A stretch of 13,132 bases of DNA from an uncultured Fretibacterium sp. (GTDB taxonomy: Bacteria > Synergistota > Synergistia > Synergistales > Aminobacteriaceae), in assembly GCF_963548695.1 (NCBI RefSeq), contig NZ_CAUUWA010000062.1:1-13132 (forward strand), given 5' to 3'. This document shows, piece by piece, positions 1-6,284 of this stretch. Under the pieces are notes generated by a model that saw only the letters and a list, made by a program, of their open reading frames with translations, had not been told where the DNA came from and made no database searches. The position numbers and the translations under genes were made by a program. Each line of letters starts with the position of its first letter. Position 1 is the stretch's first letter.

Positions 1-51
1 AATCTCTCACACTCTTTCCTTGGATTAAATCCTCTTTAAAGGCGGATTAGT

Positions 52-80
52 ATGAAATATGGATGGGCGGGCAGTAAAAT
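52..80 (+). promoter_or_regulatory. Putative sigma-70 promoter of small membrane protein gene (copy A)
   Basis: ATGAAA (52-57), a 17-base spacer and TAAAAT (75-80). The same position upstream of the paralogous gene has TTGAGA-17-TAAATT (5008-5036) and upstream of the truncated third copy TTGCAA-17-TAAATT (9670-9698). Conservation of the spacing at all three loci is the main support; the -35 box is weakest here. Confidence 0.45.
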
Positions 81-143
81 GAAAAATACAATATAAGTGG
101 GAGGAAGTATTTGACCCCACGAATTCGGAAAGGAGAGATTTGT

Positions 144-440
144 ATGTCGGAGAATGGAGCGAGTCAGGTGGGGGGAACGGAGAAGGGGCAGACCGTGATC
201 GTGGTGCAAGGGCAGAGCAGCGCTCTTGGAATATGCAGCATCATTTGCAGCGTCATCAGCATCTTTTTTATTGCGCTCCTTTTCGCTCCCCTGGGGATCC
301 TGCTGGGGATCATCGCAGTCGCCAAGAAGCAGACGGCTCTGGGTGTCATCAGCATCATTATTGCCGTTGTATCCCTGTTGATGTCCCCATCGTTCCAGCT
401 GCTTCTTCTTGGAATGGGGATTCACATGGGTATACGCTGA
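144..440 (+). CDS. Small DUF4190-like membrane protein (copy A)
   Basis: A 98-residue protein with a hydrophilic N-terminus (1-25) followed by hydrophobic stretches at about 27-59 and 64-90, separated by an Ala-Lys-Lys-Gln turn. The pattern of ALGI, PLGILLGII and ALGVISIIIA blocks resembles DUF4190-type small membrane proteins, whose biochemical role is not established. The ATG at 144 is preferred over the in-frame TTG at 111 because AAAGGAGAG (129-137) sits just upstream and because the paralogue at 5115 starts at the same residue (MSENG). The two proteins are nearly identical from residue 22 to the end. It heads the duplicated unit. The lipoprotein gene that follows in copy B is missing here; only a CTERM gene remnant lies downstream. 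Function unknown, probably an inner-membrane protein. Confidence 0.8.
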   Translation: MSENGASQVGGTEKGQTVIVVQGQSSALGICSIICSVISIFFIALLFAPLGILLGIIAVAKKQTALGVISIIIAVVSLLMSPSFQLLLLGMGIHMGIR

Positions 441-465
441 GAGCGAGGAAGGAGCATGAACTCTT

Positions 466-612
466 CAGCCGTCCCCTAACCCCAAACCGACTCCGAAACC
501 CAATCCTCGGACGAGTAAGGACAAAAGCAGCGCGGATGCGATGCGGGCCTTTTGGGAAACGCCCGGGCTGGCCCTTTTGCTGACGGCTTCGTTCCTCCTG
601 CGGCGCAGATAG
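466..612 (+). pseudogene. Remnant of Synergist-CTERM gene 3' end
   Basis: This stretch matches, with few changes, the last 48 or so codons of the intact CTERM gene ending at 7985: the Pro-rich linker (PSPNPKPTPKPNPR), the hydrophobic helix (GLALLLTASFLLRR) and the stop. The sorting motif is destroyed: a one-base loss near 527-533 and a one-base gain near 550-557 shift the frame across the signature, so the expected GGGCDAG reads as SADAMRA and the Cys is gone. There is no start codon, ribosome binding site or N-terminal part in frame. It is the scar left by deletion of the gene body from copy A and is not expected to be expressed. Confidence 0.8.
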
Positions 613-653
613 CCCCCTGAAAACCTGATCCCTCCCATGCGAGGCAAAGGAGT

Positions 654-672
654 GGCCCCTGTTCCCGGGGCC
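654..672 (-). terminator. Degenerate terminator hairpin after nuclease fragment
   Basis: GGCCCC (654-659) pairs with GGGGCC (667-672) around a 7-base loop, directly downstream of the minus-strand stop at 680. The equivalent hairpin in copy B (8027-8048) is followed by a clean T tract on the minus strand. Here the tract is broken (ACTCCTTTG), so termination is probably weaker. Confidence 0.4.
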
Positions 673-679
673 GCTTCTC

Positions 680-1039
680 TTACTTCATGTTCTCGATCTC
701 GGCAATGGAGAGTCCCGTGGCGATGGCGATATTCCGGACCTCCAGCCCCATCAGAAGCAGCTTTCGTGCCGTGGCGAACGCCTGAAGACGCTCGCCCTCC
801 AACCGGCCCTCGGCCTTACCTTCTTCCCGGTATCGCGCCCGGACCTCCTCATCGATGTAGAGGTCAAAAAATGCCGGTAGGGACATGGGATCCCCTCCTT
901 CCAATTCCTTTAAGAAACCGTGGTATTCCTTCCAGTTATCCCTGTTTTTCATATCGAGGATTCGCGCGATGTACAGCAGCAGATCCCGACGGTCTTCAAC
1001 GGCCCACCCCCGCTCGTGAAGCAGCTGCGTCAACTGCAT
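680..1039 (-). pseudogene. C-terminal third of an Rpn-family nuclease (5'-truncated)
   Basis: The 119-codon open frame matches the last third of the complete nuclease at 8055-9026 almost residue for residue (from QLTQLLHERGW to the end), but all of the catalytic PD-(D/E)XK region is missing. The KAEG/RAEG repeat is shorter too: one KAEGRLEG unit instead of three. The homology begins exactly at a deletion junction near 1037. The ATG used here is not the ancestral start; it arises at the junction and overlaps the stop of the upstream regulator gene as TAATG, with no ribosome binding site of its own. Translational coupling could still yield a small helical protein, but without nuclease activity. 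Most likely a decaying fragment. Confidence 0.75.
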
Positions 1040-3633
1040 TATCTCCCCACGCCCTTGAGAAAAAATTCCTCCATGTCCTGCGAGGTCTTGCCCGTCAGGG
1101 ACATCAGCATCCTTGCCGTTCCGGACGCCATTTTGGTGTTTTTCAGAAACTTTTCGTCCTGGGCAATCTTCTCCGCTCCATGCCCTCCGGCCAGTTCCCT
1201 GGCCCGGACGATGGCCCTCTCGGCGCCGGAGTAGTGCCCCTCGGCGCCTGGCTCGCCGAGCAGCGTGCTCATGGCGCCCGTCATGGTCTGGACTTTCGCC
1301 AGGACCCTGTACGCGGTGAACAGGTCCATGGCGCATTTCTGGGAGAGCGTCGGATTGGTGCGGTCGTAGTAGGCGATCCTCTCCAGAATCTCCACGGCCT
1401 CCTGCAGCGTCCTCAACCTGGCCGCCTGGTCCAGCAGGTCGCGCTGCCTGTGGGCGTCCCGGGCCGCATTTTTGATGAGGTCCCCCAGGGGGGAATTCAT
1501 CGCGGCTCCCTCCCTTTCCAGCCTGTCGAAGTCCTCGTGCTCCTGAGGAAAAAACGCCAGGCCCGACAGCGTCAGAGCTTTGGTGTAGGTCGCCTGGATG
1601 TGGTTGGAGGTGTAGGGCGTGAACGTCCATATCTCCAGAACCCTGTCCAGGGCGTCGAGCGCCATTCCGAGCTCCTTCCGGGACTTCGCCGCCAATCCCA
1701 CGGCGAGGGATGCCCGCGCCACGGCAAACTGGAGGAAGGCGTTCGACGTCATGTGGGCGTAGCGGTTAAGGATGCCGAACGCCGCCGACAGCGCCATCTC
1801 GGCGTTCTTCCCCAGGACGGGGTCCCGCGTTTCCATCTGGCGCGCCGCACAGGCCTCCGCGAGCGCCGCGGAGAGCACGACGTACAGGTTGGGCTGAAGC
1901 TGCATGTCCGTGTGACGTATCCCGTCCTCGTAGGCCTCCGCGGCCATATCTGTGCTCTCGACGGGCATGGCGAGCCCCAGCGCCAGGGAAAGCGAGGGAT
2001 ACATGAAGCCCCCGTTTCGTCTGGAGAGCGCTAGCCCCTCTCGGGCGGCCTCCTCGGCGCGCCCCATGTCCCCCCGGACCGGTTCCATGGACTCCATGGA
2101 CAGTATCGCGCGGCGGTAGAAGAGGTTCGAGCACGTCTCCAGCGCCTCGATCGCCTCCAGCGGGCCCCGGTCCCTCAGGAGCGACACGGCCTCCTCAGCG
2201 GTGCGGATGGCCTCGTCCGCCCGCTCCTGCCACATGCCGCGGTCCAGGCCGAGGGAGAGGGCCGCCGCCTCCGCGGAGGCGAGCTTTCCCCTCAGGGCGC
2301 TCAAGTCCTCGCCGGCCTTCGGGCCCGCCCTCTCCAGCTCGTCCAACTCGGTACGGCTCTGCGCCAGCAGACGCTCCGCCGTCTGCAGCTTCGTCAGACC
2401 CGACCGGTAATCGTCTATGGACCATTCGAGGTAAATGCGGGCCTCGTTGATGCGCAGCGCGCAGCGAAGGTCCCGGAGGGACTCCGGGACCTCCCGGACC
2501 TCGGTGCGCCGCAGCATCTGCTGGTATTCCGTCTCCGAGACGGGCGTGTCGTTTCTGTGCCGCTCCGTCAGAAAGGCGTTCGTCACGCCCAGGGCCTCCT
2601 CGAGCAGCGTCCGGGTCTCGGCGATACGCTGCGCCTCGATTCCCTCCATCCGGGCGATGCCCTCCTGAAGTTTTTCCATCAGGGGAAGGCGCGTCAGCAG
2701 GCTGGGGTTCTCCACAGAGAAACCGCGCCCCACGAAGCAGACGCACCATATCGCCAGGATCAGAAGGGAGGTGGACCCCACGGAACGCCACAGAATGCGC
2801 CCCGGGGTCCCGCGCCTCAGGAACAGGACGCACAGAGCGGCGACCGCCAGCGAGATCAGAGGGAACCAGGCGTAGATGTTGTGGAAGAAGGTGGACAGCT
2901 CGGTGTAGATCGAGAGGAGCGTGGCGACGGCCCAGGCGCCCTTCCAGCGCATCATACCGCGCAGCAGCTCGGCGACGGCGTCCTTCAAGCTCAGAACCTC
3001 GCCGTCCGTGCCCCCGTCCTCGTGGTCGGGGCGCAGCGCCCACACGTCCCGCTCCGTAAGGCCAAGCCGGCCGACGTCCGCCTCGGCCCTCCTCTTCTCC
3101 TCCTCCCAGAAACGCCGGATTCGTTCCTCCTCCTCCCGGGAACGGTGCTCCGGGCCCCTGCGAGGCTTGAGGAAGCGCAGGAGGTAGTCCTCCTCCTGAC
3201 AGTCCAGGAGAAGGTCGAAGACGCGCTCGTCGTACCCGGCCGTTTTGCCGTCCACCTCGTGCGTGCACTCCGCCAGGCGCCGCTTCCATGCCTCCGGGTA
3301 TTTGCCGCCGTTCTTGACGTCCTTCAGCGTGCGCGAGATGTTCGACTGGTTCCGGTCCATGACCAGGGCGATGTCGAACTGGTTCCAGAGGGCGGTTGTC
3401 CCGCGGAAGACGAGGCCGGAGAGGGCGGGGATGCGGAGGGTGGGGTCGTCGTTGAGCAGCTCGCCCATGGCCTCGCGCCGCCCCAGGGGGTCCTCGGAGT
3501 CCACCTTGTCGTAGCTGCGGACGTAGAACGCCAGGCGGAGCTCCAGGATCTTCCGCGTTTTCATCAGCCATCGGCACCGTTTCTCCATGGCCTGCCGCTG
3601 TTCTGGCGTTGGAAAGGGCTGAGCGTCTGACAT
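1039..3633 (-). CDS. HTH / transmembrane / helical-repeat (TPR-like) regulator
   Basis: An 864-residue protein. The start at 3633 is chosen because AGGAGGT (3640-3646) lies 6 bases upstream; an in-frame ATG at 3663 precedes that site. Residues 81-106 form a helix-turn-helix with the pattern W..Q.DIA..M...QSNISR, reminiscent of RhuM-type HTH domains. Residues 135-160 carry a second block (DERVFDLLLD, ending PRRG) also found in the plus-strand proteins at 3861 and 4533. A charged, coiled-coil-like stretch (160-190) leads to hydrophobic segments at about 232-272 and 280-302 (two or three membrane passes). The remaining ~550 residues are Ala/Leu/Glu-rich helical hairpins like TPR or SEL1 arrays. 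The layout suggests a membrane-tethered transcription factor sensing partners through its repeat domain. Its stop overlaps the ATG of the nuclease fragment; in copy B the same pair is regulator then nuclease. The exact family is not recognised. Confidence 0.85.
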   Translation of the reverse strand: MSDAQPFPTPEQRQAMEKRCRWLMKTRKILELRLAFYVRSYDKVDSEDPLGRREAMGELLNDDPTLRIPALSGLVFRGTTALWNQFDIALVMDRNQSNISRTLKDVKNGGKYPEAWKRRLAECTHEVDGKTAGYDERVFDLLLDCQEEDYLLRFLKPRRGPEHRSREEEERIRRFWEEEKRRAEADVGRLGLTERDVWALRPDHEDGGTDGEVLSLKDAVAELLRGMMRWKGAWAVATLLSIYTELSTFFHNIYAWFPLISLAVAALCVLFLRRGTPGRILWRSVGSTSLLILAIWCVCFVGRGFSVENPSLLTRLPLMEKLQEGIARMEGIEAQRIAETRTLLEEALGVTNAFLTERHRNDTPVSETEYQQMLRRTEVREVPESLRDLRCALRINEARIYLEWSIDDYRSGLTKLQTAERLLAQSRTELDELERAGPKAGEDLSALRGKLASAEAAALSLGLDRGMWQERADEAIRTAEEAVSLLRDRGPLEAIEALETCSNLFYRRAILSMESMEPVRGDMGRAEEAAREGLALSRRNGGFMYPSLSLALGLAMPVESTDMAAEAYEDGIRHTDMQLQPNLYVVLSAALAEACAARQMETRDPVLGKNAEMALSAAFGILNRYAHMTSNAFLQFAVARASLAVGLAAKSRKELGMALDALDRVLEIWTFTPYTSNHIQATYTKALTLSGLAFFPQEHEDFDRLEREGAAMNSPLGDLIKNAARDAHRQRDLLDQAARLRTLQEAVEILERIAYYDRTNPTLSQKCAMDLFTAYRVLAKVQTMTGAMSTLLGEPGAEGHYSGAERAIVRARELAGGHGAEKIAQDEKFLKNTKMASGTARMLMSLTGKTSQDMEEFFLKGVGR

Positions 3634-3651
3634 CGCCGGACCTCCTATAAG

Positions 3652-3672
3652 TCTAATCTGCAAGTCGAATCC
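3652..3672. promoter_or_regulatory. Iterated TCGAATCC-like motifs upstream of regulator gene (copy A)
   Basis: TCTAATCT (3652-3659) and TCGAATCC (3665-3672) are spaced 13 bases apart between the ribosome binding site of the regulator gene and its putative promoter; a further CCGAATAC follows near 3683. Copy B has three exact TCGAATCC copies at this place. They may form an operator for one of the local HTH proteins; this is inferred from position and repetition only. Confidence 0.35.
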
Positions 3673-3698
3673 CGACTGTCTTCCGAATACACGGGCAG

Positions 3699-3725
3699 GA
3701 TATAATGGCCCGCGCCTTTTAGCAA
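3699..3725 (-). promoter_or_regulatory. Putative promoter/operator of regulator gene (copy A)
   Basis: On the minus strand TTGCTA (3725-3720), a 15-base spacer and TATATC (3704-3699) lie about 65 bases upstream of the regulator start. The plus strand carries a perfect TATAAT (3701-3706) at the same place, so the site may fire both ways. The block from 3697 to 3733, including a possible hairpin (GCCTT-TTAGC-AAGGC), is conserved in copy B at 9522-9557, although the flanks differ. The short spacer keeps confidence modest. Confidence 0.35.
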
Positions 3726-3778
3726 GGCCGGGGGACGCCGCGGGAGGAGTAAAACGAGAGAAAAGCGATCAGACGCAT

Positions 3779-3805
3779 TTGAGTTCGGGGCGTTTACAGT
3801 ATAAC
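3779..3805 (+). promoter_or_regulatory. Putative promoter of plus-strand HTH gene
   Basis: TTGAGT (3779-3784), a 15-base spacer and TATAAC (3800-3805), 55 bases before the ATG at 3861. The -35 box lies in a GATCAGACGCATTTG element (3767-3781) that recurs as GATCAAACGCATTTG at 4996-5010 and 9658-9672, in both cases also at a -35 position. The spacer is short for a sigma-70 promoter. Confidence 0.35.
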
Positions 3806-3860
3806 CTATTGGGTAGCCTGTTGAAGGCACGAACGGGCCTGCCAGAGGAGACATTGGACG

Positions 3861-4433
3861 ATGAAGAGAAAAACTGACGATTCCCGGTTAGATCCAGCAA
3901 CAAGCGAGTTTCCTTCCTGGCTGAGCGGGGAGCAGCGTCGGCGTCTTCTTCTGGCGTGCCGCAGTTTCGTGCTTCTGCGTAAGGCCGTGAGCGTGAGGAG
4001 GAACGTCTTCACGCACTGCTGCAGGCTTCGAATGGGGCAGAAAAAGTCTGTCGGGGAACTGCTCTTTCGCGAAGGTCTGGCCTCTCTGCTCGACGACTAT
4101 GTTCCCATCCCCGATTTTGCCCGTTTGAAGATGGAGAGAAAGCGCCTGTTCAACAAATTTTTCTGGGGACAGCGCGATATCGCCATCATTATGGGGAAGG
4201 ATCAGTCGAACATCAGCCGTATCTTCCAACACATGAAACAGGATGCGCGGTGGAGCGCGAGGGCACAGGCATTCCGGATTACGGCGGGACGCTGGGAGAG
4301 CTACAGAGATGGTATCTTCCTGTTGATCCTGGATTTCTGCGAGGCGGAGTGCCTGGAATGCCTGATTCGTCCCCTGTCGAAAAAACCTCCTGCCGGAGAC
4401 GAGGCGCAGGAACCATATTCCTTCCGGGAATGA
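3861..4433 (+). CDS. HTH-domain protein, paralogue of the regulator N-terminus
   Basis: A 190-residue soluble protein that aligns along nearly its whole length with residues 1-160 of the membrane-bound regulator encoded divergently at 1039-3633: an N-terminal EQR....RK helical part, GELL and IP blocks, the HTH at 100-127 (WGQRDIAIIMGKDQSNISR) and the D.IF.L.LDFCEAE block at 151-163. It therefore consists of the DNA-binding module without membrane or repeat parts. AGGAG (3846-3850) lies 10 bases before the ATG, a somewhat long spacing. It is transcribed away from the regulator and followed after 99 bases by a shorter relative. It could act as a free activator or repressor on the same operators; this is inference. 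In copy B only its first dozen or so codons survive (from 9592). Confidence 0.8.
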   Translation: MKRKTDDSRLDPATSEFPSWLSGEQRRRLLLACRSFVLLRKAVSVRRNVFTHCCRLRMGQKKSVGELLFREGLASLLDDYVPIPDFARLKMERKRLFNKFFWGQRDIAIIMGKDQSNISRIFQHMKQDARWSARAQAFRITAGRWESYRDGIFLLILDFCEAECLECLIRPLSKKPPAGDEAQEPYSFRE

Positions 4434-4532
4434 ACGACGAAGACCGCAACGGGCTCCGAGGAACAGAGAGGTCATGCCCGGTGAGCCGGTGCCCTTGCCT
4501 CAAATACACGCTTGAAGCCCTGAAACCTGGAA

Positions 4533-4889
4533 ATGGAGAGAGAACGATTGGCCGACAACTTTTCTTGGGGACAGCGCGACATCGCCATCGTTATGGGGAA
4601 GGATCAATCGAACGTCAGCCGTATCCTCCGGCGTATGAAACGGGATGCGCGATGGAGGGCTGCGCTGCAGTCCCTCCGCATCGCGGTGGGGTGCAAGGAA
4701 CGCTACAGCGACGATATTTTTTCTCTGGTCCTGGACTTTTGCGAGGCGGAGTACCTGGAGCGCTTCTCGCAGCCGCGGCGCGGCGGCATCCTGTCCATGG
4801 CCCGGGCTCAGGAGCTCTTGGAGGCATGGCGGCGGATGCGGCGGGAGATGGAACGGGAATCCACAGGGCGGCCCCCTTCGGGGGATTGA
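4533..4889 (+). CDS. Short HTH protein, N-terminally truncated paralogue
   Basis: A 118-residue protein matching residues 91-172 of the gene just upstream: MERER at the start, HTH at 10-36 (WGQRDIAIVMGKDQSNVSR), then DDIFSLVLDFCEAEYLERF at 60-78 and PRRGG. After that it has its own charged helical tail. About 90 N-terminal residues present in the longer paralogue are absent; an in-frame stop at 4521 closes the frame just before the ATG. No good ribosome binding site precedes the start (only CCTGGAA), so expression may depend on coupling or may be lost. It looks like a tandem duplication of the HTH gene followed by 5' loss. It could still bind DNA, since the whole HTH is present. Confidence 0.6.
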   Translation: MERERLADNFSWGQRDIAIVMGKDQSNVSRILRRMKRDARWRAALQSLRIAVGCKERYSDDIFSLVLDFCEAEYLERFSQPRRGGILSMARAQELLEAWRRMRREMERESTGRPPSGD

Positions 4890-4922
4890 CGGATGTGCTT
4901 CCTGTCCCTTCTGCGGCGCAAG

Positions 4923-4950
4923 GGGCGGTCGGACCGTCCGCCCGTCTTTT
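4923..4950 (+). terminator. Possible terminator after HTH genes
   Basis: GGGCGG (4923-4928) and CCGCCC (4938-4943) form a 6-bp GC stem with a 9-base loop, followed by GTCTTTT (4944-4950), 33 bases after the stop of the short HTH gene. The T tract is short. It sits just before the start of duplication copy B. Confidence 0.45.
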
Positions 4951-5007
4951 GGGACTGCCCAGAGGGGCTTCGGATCGTAGCCCGTGCGGGAGGCCGATCA
5001 AACGCAT

Positions 5008-5036
5008 TTGAGATATGGCTGGCCGGACGGTAAATT
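5008..5036 (+). promoter_or_regulatory. Promoter of small membrane protein gene (copy B)
   Basis: TTGAGA (5008-5013), a 17-base spacer and TAAATT (5031-5036), about 78 bases before the ATG at 5115. It is the best of three related promoters heading the repeated units, and conservation of both boxes and spacing at 9670-9698 supports it. The lipoprotein and CTERM genes downstream have no clear promoter of their own, so it may serve all three. Confidence 0.55.
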
Positions 5037-5114
5037 AGGGGCACAGCAGAAGCTGGCGGGACGGAGCGCTTCCCGCAGAATTCGGAAAGCGAAATTCAGA
5101 AAGGAGAGATTTGC

Positions 5115-5399
5115 ATGTCGGAGAACGGAGTGAATCGGGAGAATGGACAGGAGAAGGGTGGAGCCGTGGTCGTGGTGCAGGGGCAGAGCAGCGCACTTGG
5201 AATCTGCAGCATCATCTGCAGCATCGTCAGCATCTTTTTTGTTGCGCTCATCTTCGCGCCCTTGGGGATCCTGCTGGGGATCATCGCGGCCGCCAAGAAG
5301 CAGACGGCTCTGGGCGTCATCGGCATCATCATTGCTGTCGCATCCCTGCTGATGTCCCCGTCGTTCCAGCTGCTTCTCATCGGAATGGGGATGCGCTGA
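5115..5399 (+). CDS. Small DUF4190-like membrane protein (copy B)
   Basis: A 94-residue paralogue of the protein at 144-440, nearly identical from residue 22 on (VQGQSSALGI, two to three hydrophobic segments between 27 and 90) but with a different hydrophilic segment at 6-17 and a shorter C-terminus ending GMGMR. AAAGGAGAG upstream of the ATG matches the site used in copy A. It is the first gene of a probable operon with the lipoprotein (104 bases on) and the 566-residue CTERM protein. The concentration of differences at the N-terminus, with a conserved membrane part, suggests the hydrophobic region is under constraint. The biochemical role is unknown; an accessory role to the envelope proteins encoded next door is inference. 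Confidence 0.8.
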   Translation: MSENGVNRENGQEKGGAVVVVQGQSSALGICSIICSIVSIFFVALIFAPLGILLGIIAAAKKQTALGVIGIIIAVASLLMSPSFQLLLIGMGMR

Positions 5400-5503
5400 G
5401 AACGGCGGTTTTCCCGCAACGGTGTAGTCTTCCCGCGACATGGAACTTTTCGTCCGGGGAATGGGAAAAAATCGTTTGAAAAACCGAGAGGAGGAGTTGA
5501 AGT

Positions 5504-6172
5504 ATGCGTCGTTTTGAATGGTCTCGCGTTCTGATCGTGCTGCTGGTCGTGGCGCTGCTGTCCCTGGGAGGGTGCGGCGGCGGCGGGGGCGGAGGTGGCG
5601 GCGATAAGGGAGGGAACACGAGCCCTGCGCCGTCCCCGTCTCCCGCTCCATCCCCCAATCCGTCCCCGGCGCCCTCGCCTTCCCCGACCCCCAATCCCGG
5701 GCCAACGCCGGAGCCCAGCCCTGCACCTGATCCGTCTCCCACGCCGGGGGGGCCCGTCGACCTCTCCAGGCTTGACGGCAGATGGAGGCCCTACGACGGG
5801 TCCGGCACCTTCACCGGTTCCAACGGGGAAGTACACGAGATGGTCCTCGAATCGACGTCCTTTGTTTTGTTCAGGTACATCCAGCAACCCAGCCCGCACG
5901 CCGGGGAGGTGATGGTCGGGCAGGCATTGAGGTGGAAGTCCAGGACGACCGCCTCCAAGAAGGGGTTCAGGATCGGGCGCATACCGGACACGCCCTATAA
6001 GGGGACGAAGGGCGAGAATGGGACGAAGATCGTATTCGGCGACGGCAACACGATGGAGATCATCGACCCAAAGAATCCCGCGTACTTCATTGTCCATGAG
6101 AAGGGCAGCCTGTACGAGAGGGGCGTCCCGTATCAGTACGACCTGTCGTACAGGATCGAGAAGAGGATGTGA
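5504..6172 (+). CDS. SP-rich surface lipoprotein
   Basis: A 222-residue lipoprotein precursor. Residues 1-20 are a basic start plus hydrophobic core; LGGC at 21-24 is a type II signal peptidase site, so Cys24 should be lipidated. Nine glycines follow directly (25-33), then a Ser/Pro-rich tether (about 39-83) and a globular, beta-rich domain of about 135 residues with no recognised family (LDGRWRPYDGSGTF at its start, DLSYRIEKRM at its end). The opening LDGRW resembles lipocalin-like or DUF lipoprotein domains in which a strand starts with G.W, but that is only a resemblance. A strong GAGGAGGAG ribosome binding site sits 7 bases before the ATG. It lies between the small membrane protein and the CTERM protein in one direction. 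Copy A lost this gene completely. Confidence 0.85.
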   Translation: MRRFEWSRVLIVLLVVALLSLGGCGGGGGGGGGDKGGNTSPAPSPSPAPSPNPSPAPSPSPTPNPGPTPEPSPAPDPSPTPGGPVDLSRLDGRWRPYDGSGTFTGSNGEVHEMVLESTSFVLFRYIQQPSPHAGEVMVGQALRWKSRTTASKKGFRIGRIPDTPYKGTKGENGTKIVFGDGNTMEIIDPKNPAYFIVHEKGSLYERGVPYQYDLSYRIEKRM

Positions 6173-6190
6173 GGATACGGTGATCCCTGC

Positions 6191-6220
6191 GGTTCCTCCG
6201 GAGAACTCCACCGGAGGTCC
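6191..6220 (+). promoter_or_regulatory. Intergenic hairpin between lipoprotein and CTERM genes
   Basis: CCTCCGG (6195-6201) and CCGGAGG (6211-6217) form a perfect 7-bp stem with a 9-base loop, with outer GG/CC pairs past a small internal loop. No T tract follows, so it is not a standard terminator. It may influence mRNA processing or relative expression; its function is undetermined. Confidence 0.35.
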
Positions 6221-6284
6221 CGCGGGGGCCGAAGACCTTTGGGGCGAGAGAAAATCTGGAGCGGAGAGAAAGGGAGGTATCGAG

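Larger units (their letters stand above)
41..4995. repeat. Tandem segmental duplication, copy A
   Basis: This segment is an imperfect copy of 4996-9657 in the same orientation and order: promoter and small membrane protein, CTERM gene 3' end, minus-strand Rpn nuclease, minus-strand HTH regulator, plus-strand HTH gene. Relative to copy B it lacks about 2.4 kb (lipoprotein gene plus most of the CTERM gene, junction near 462-466) and about 0.6 kb (5' two thirds of the nuclease gene, junction near 1037). It retains about 2.2 kb of regulator gene and about 1.1 kb of plus-strand HTH genes that copy B lost. The boundaries are approximate because they are judged by eye. Confidence 0.8.

Noticed and set aside
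637..2034. A 465-codon plus-strand open frame
   Set aside because: It lies opposite the regulator and nuclease fragment, has no recognisable domain and is Arg/Gly/Pro-rich as expected for an antisense shadow in GC-rich DNA.
2557..3630. A 357-codon plus-strand open frame
   Set aside because: Antisense to the conserved HTH and membrane part of the regulator, with shadow-like composition and no ribosome binding site.
5096..6211. A 371-codon minus-strand open frame over the membrane protein and lipoprotein genes
   Set aside because: Its sequence is the reverse of the Gly/Pro/Ser-rich lipoprotein region. The plus-strand genes have clear ribosome binding sites and lipobox.
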